Of a stretch of DNA of 62,284 nucleotides, positions 60,364 through 62,284 are shown piece after piece. A program made the position numbers and the translations under genes. Under the pieces are notes generated by a model. That model searched no databases. It saw only the letters and a program-made list of their open reading frames with translations, and was not told the DNA's origin. This DNA comes from Pseudonocardiaceae bacterium YIM PH 21723 (GTDB lineage: Bacteria; Actinomycetota; Actinomycetes; Mycobacteriales; Pseudonocardiaceae). Positions within the stretch are counted from its first letter, which is position 1. Each line of letters opens with the position of its first letter. Location: positions 1 through 62,284 of the forward strand of contig QZFT01000050.1 in NCBI GenBank assembly GCA_003600225.1, read 5' to 3'.

Positions 60364-62208
60364 GTGTCACGCAAACTCGCGTGCGCGGCCGCATTGGTCG
60401 CGCTTCCGTTGATCGTCGGGGTCACCCCGTCGATCTCGTTCTCCCCGGTCGCCGCCACCGCGGCGAAGGCCGACCTGCGCGCGGACACCAACCGCGATGG
60501 CGTGGTCGACGTCCAGGGCACCACCGACGAGGCGGGTAAAGCCTCCTGGACACCGCAGCGCGGCGGGATCTTCCTGCCGAACATGGACGACGACGCCCAG
60601 CGCTGCACGATCAGCGACTCCGACATCAACGCCTCCGGCGAATCGGTCGACACCAAGCAGAACGGCTGCAACGACTCCACCGACGAGGTGGTGAACGGCG
60701 CCGACGACGAGAAGGACCTGGCCCCGCTGCGCATCCTGCCCAGCGGCGCCGCCTCAACAGCGACCGGCACGCTGACCACCAGCACCCCGAACACGCGGCT
60801 GTTCGTGAAACGCAACGGCGCGTGGACCACCTCCACCACGCTCACGGCGGCCGAGCTCAACAGCGGCGTCGAGGCGGCCCTCGAAGGCAAGGACGTCATC
60901 CGGGACACCGCGAAGTGGGACGGCCTGGCCACGGTCACCCTGAAGATCACCGAGGGCAGCGCCAGTACTCAGGACGCGGTGCAGCTGCGCGTCGCCCCGC
61001 TGCTGCTGCAGAACGACCTGAAGAAGGCCAACCAGGTCTGGATCAACAACGCGGGCGGCACCGGCTGGAGCCAGTTCGCCTCCGGCGTGACCCAGAACGC
61101 GAGCGCGGCGGGCGCCAAGCTCACCACGTTCACCCACAGCGACCGCTGGGCCCAAGACTTCGCCGAGCCCGGCACCGTCAGCTTCCCCGGCGCGAACGGC
61201 CAGCCGCAGGTCATGCACCTGATCCTGCGCAGCGCGAACGTGGGCCGCAGCGGTGAGGGCACCGACCCCCGGCACGCGGGCCGGCTGCTCTACAAATTGC
61301 GCGGCAAGGACGTGGGCGTGGTGCACCAGTTCAGCCGCACCCTCGACGCCGGCGTCGACCAGTCGCTGAACTCCACCGGCAACTTCGACTCGGTGCCGCC
61401 GTTCACCGGCTTCCCCAACGGCCGGTCGCTGTACGGCGCCACCAGCAGCCGCAAGCCGGACCAGAGCTTCACCAAGCTGCTCCAGTCCCAGGGCTTCCAG
61501 CAGCCGATCACCATCGACACCAGCTGGCTGCTCGTCGGGCACGTGGACGAGACCACGCACACCGTCCCGGCCAAGAACAGCCGCGGCTGGACCATGGTCG
61601 TGGCCGACCCGCGGCTCGCGGTGCAGAAGCTCAAGGACGCTCAGGCAGCCGGATCGGGCAGCGCGGCGCTGCACGACGGCATCGGTGACGGGCAGACCGT
61701 CAGCTCGGCGCTGACCAACACCGCCTTCATGAGCGCCCAGGAGACGACCGCGCAGAAGATCGACACGCAGCTCGCCACGCTGAGCAAGGAGACCGGCCTG
61801 GCCACCTCCGAGTTCATCCGGGTCCCGGTGCTGTTCCGGGCGGTGACCGCGGCCACGCTGGCCGATCCGCAGCTCCAGGCGAGCCTGCGGGACCGGGGCG
61901 TGAACGTGCCCGCGATCCAGGAGCAGCTGAACCAGCGGATCAACGCCTCCTACTACGTGGCCGACACCCCGGCGGCGGCCAACGGCCTCACCCTGAGTGC
62001 CACCTCGTACGCGGCGCCGGACCCGCACGGCCCCAAGGTCGGCGGCACCGACGTGTTCAAGCAGTCCACCCTGGACGCGCTCAAGAACACCGGGCTGACC
62101 GTGAGCTGGGTCGAGGACTGGAGCTACCTGCACCTGCTGGACGGTGAGGTGCACTGCGGCTCCAACGCCCTGCGCGACCCCACCCGCACCGACTGGTACC
62201 TCGGCTGA
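60364..62208 (+). CDS. Secreted peptidylarginine-deiminase-family protein
   Basis: 614 residues. Signal peptide (VSRKLACAAALVALPLIVGV), a Ca-loop-like stretch (ADTNRDGVVD), a middle domain with LPNMDDDAQRC, and a PAD C-terminal catalytic domain. The four active-site residues of vertebrate-type PADs are present: Asp265 (RWAQD), His393 and Asp395 (VGHVDE) and Cys598 (GEVHCGSN). Expected to convert protein Arg to citrulline outside the cell, probably with calcium. This is not the unrelated Porphyromonas PPAD type. GTG start; a TTG at 60352 is possible. Hairpin k follows. Confidence 0.86.
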   Translation: MSRKLACAAALVALPLIVGVTPSISFSPVAATAAKADLRADTNRDGVVDVQGTTDEAGKASWTPQRGGIFLPNMDDDAQRCTISDSDINASGESVDTKQNGCNDSTDEVVNGADDEKDLAPLRILPSGAASTATGTLTTSTPNTRLFVKRNGAWTTSTTLTAAELNSGVEAALEGKDVIRDTAKWDGLATVTLKITEGSASTQDAVQLRVAPLLLQNDLKKANQVWINNAGGTGWSQFASGVTQNASAAGAKLTTFTHSDRWAQDFAEPGTVSFPGANGQPQVMHLILRSANVGRSGEGTDPRHAGRLLYKLRGKDVGVVHQFSRTLDAGVDQSLNSTGNFDSVPPFTGFPNGRSLYGATSSRKPDQSFTKLLQSQGFQQPITIDTSWLLVGHVDETTHTVPAKNSRGWTMVVADPRLAVQKLKDAQAAGSGSAALHDGIGDGQTVSSALTNTAFMSAQETTAQKIDTQLATLSKETGLATSEFIRVPVLFRAVTAATLADPQLQASLRDRGVNVPAIQEQLNQRINASYYVADTPAAANGLTLSATSYAAPDPHGPKVGGTDVFKQSTLDALKNTGLTVSWVEDWSYLHLLDGEVHCGSNALRDPTRTDWYLG

Positions 62209-62213
62209 CACCT

Positions 62214-62262
62214 CCGAAGTTGGCGATGTTCGCGGCTCTTTCGCGAACATCGCCAACTTCGG
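62214..62262. repeat. GAAGTTGRCGATG-family hairpin k
   Basis: 21-bp perfect stem (62214-62234 with 62242-62262), 7-nt loop GCTCTTT, 5 nt after the deiminase stop. Stem and loop match copy f almost exactly. Confidence 0.9.
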
Positions 62263-62284
62263 GCACTCCCTAGTCCGCCTGCCA

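Noticed and set aside
16505-62262. The hairpin family as a CRISPR array or attachment sites
   Set aside because: Copies are kilobases apart, palindromic and placed at gene ends, with no spacers, cas genes or integrase.

Overview
The window is high-GC DNA with GTG/TTG starts, GGAGG-type ribosome binding sites and many stop/start overlaps (ATGA, GTGA, TGATG). An MprAB-like two-component system with an HtrA protease, a mycothiol-type PIG-L deacetylase, an IdeR-type iron box before fprA and Zur-type boxes at a zinc-free ribosomal protein locus all point to an actinomycete, most likely of the Pseudonocardiales. That placement is inference. I see no insertion sequence, integrase, phage module or CRISPR array.

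Layout. 0.3-5.0 kb: envelope-stress genes on the minus strand (response regulator, histidine kinase, galT, HtrA protease), with the same 11-nt-spaced direct repeat before the regulator gene and before the protease gene. 5-7.7 kb: a UPF0126 membrane protein, a 3-hydroxyacyl-CoA dehydrogenase and an HD protein. 7.6-10.3 kb: a divergent zinc-starvation locus (L32, L31 and an MRF/CobW-like protein leftward; L28, L33, S14 and S18 rightward) with a Zur-like box on each side. 10.3-16.5 kb: a small membrane protein, bluB and three tandem TPR-GGDEF proteins. 16.5-24.1 kb: fprA with an iron box, tRNA-Arg, a ferritin-like protein, a glycosyltransferase, a membrane-anchored phosphate-binding-type protein, a cutinase-like secreted protein and a decayed phosphotransferase. 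24.2-33.6 kb: mixed metabolic and envelope genes (hydrolase, F420-type enzymes, two pentapeptide-repeat proteins, FUSC protein, D,D-carboxypeptidase, mycothiol-type amidase, DinB, crotonase).

33.8-46 kb is a zone of tandem duplication of exported proteins: three CAP-domain proteins whose active-site residues decay from first to third, two compact microbial transglutaminases each translationally overlapped by a small uncharacterised cytoplasmic protein, and three secreted esterases next to an IclR regulator whose upstream region carries several TTCCG/GGAA palindromes. 47-62 kb holds a MatB-like acyl-CoA synthetase, an MFS pump with a CGNR regulator, two methyltransferases, a GDSL hydrolase, a DUF6247/RelE-type toxin-antitoxin pair, a 1752-residue multidomain secreted nuclease and a secreted peptidylarginine-deiminase homologue.

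Two signals cut across these regions. The first is a family of 11 long hairpins sharing the core GAAGTTGRCGATGTTCG. They lie from overlapping to 55 nt past stop codons, mostly 5-18 nt, have no T-tract and have partly conserved loops; they look like a lineage-specific terminator or REP-like element. The second is the duplicated transglutaminase plus small-partner cassette, which is the best candidate here for an undescribed system: an exported protein cross-linker with a possible cytoplasmic guard protein.
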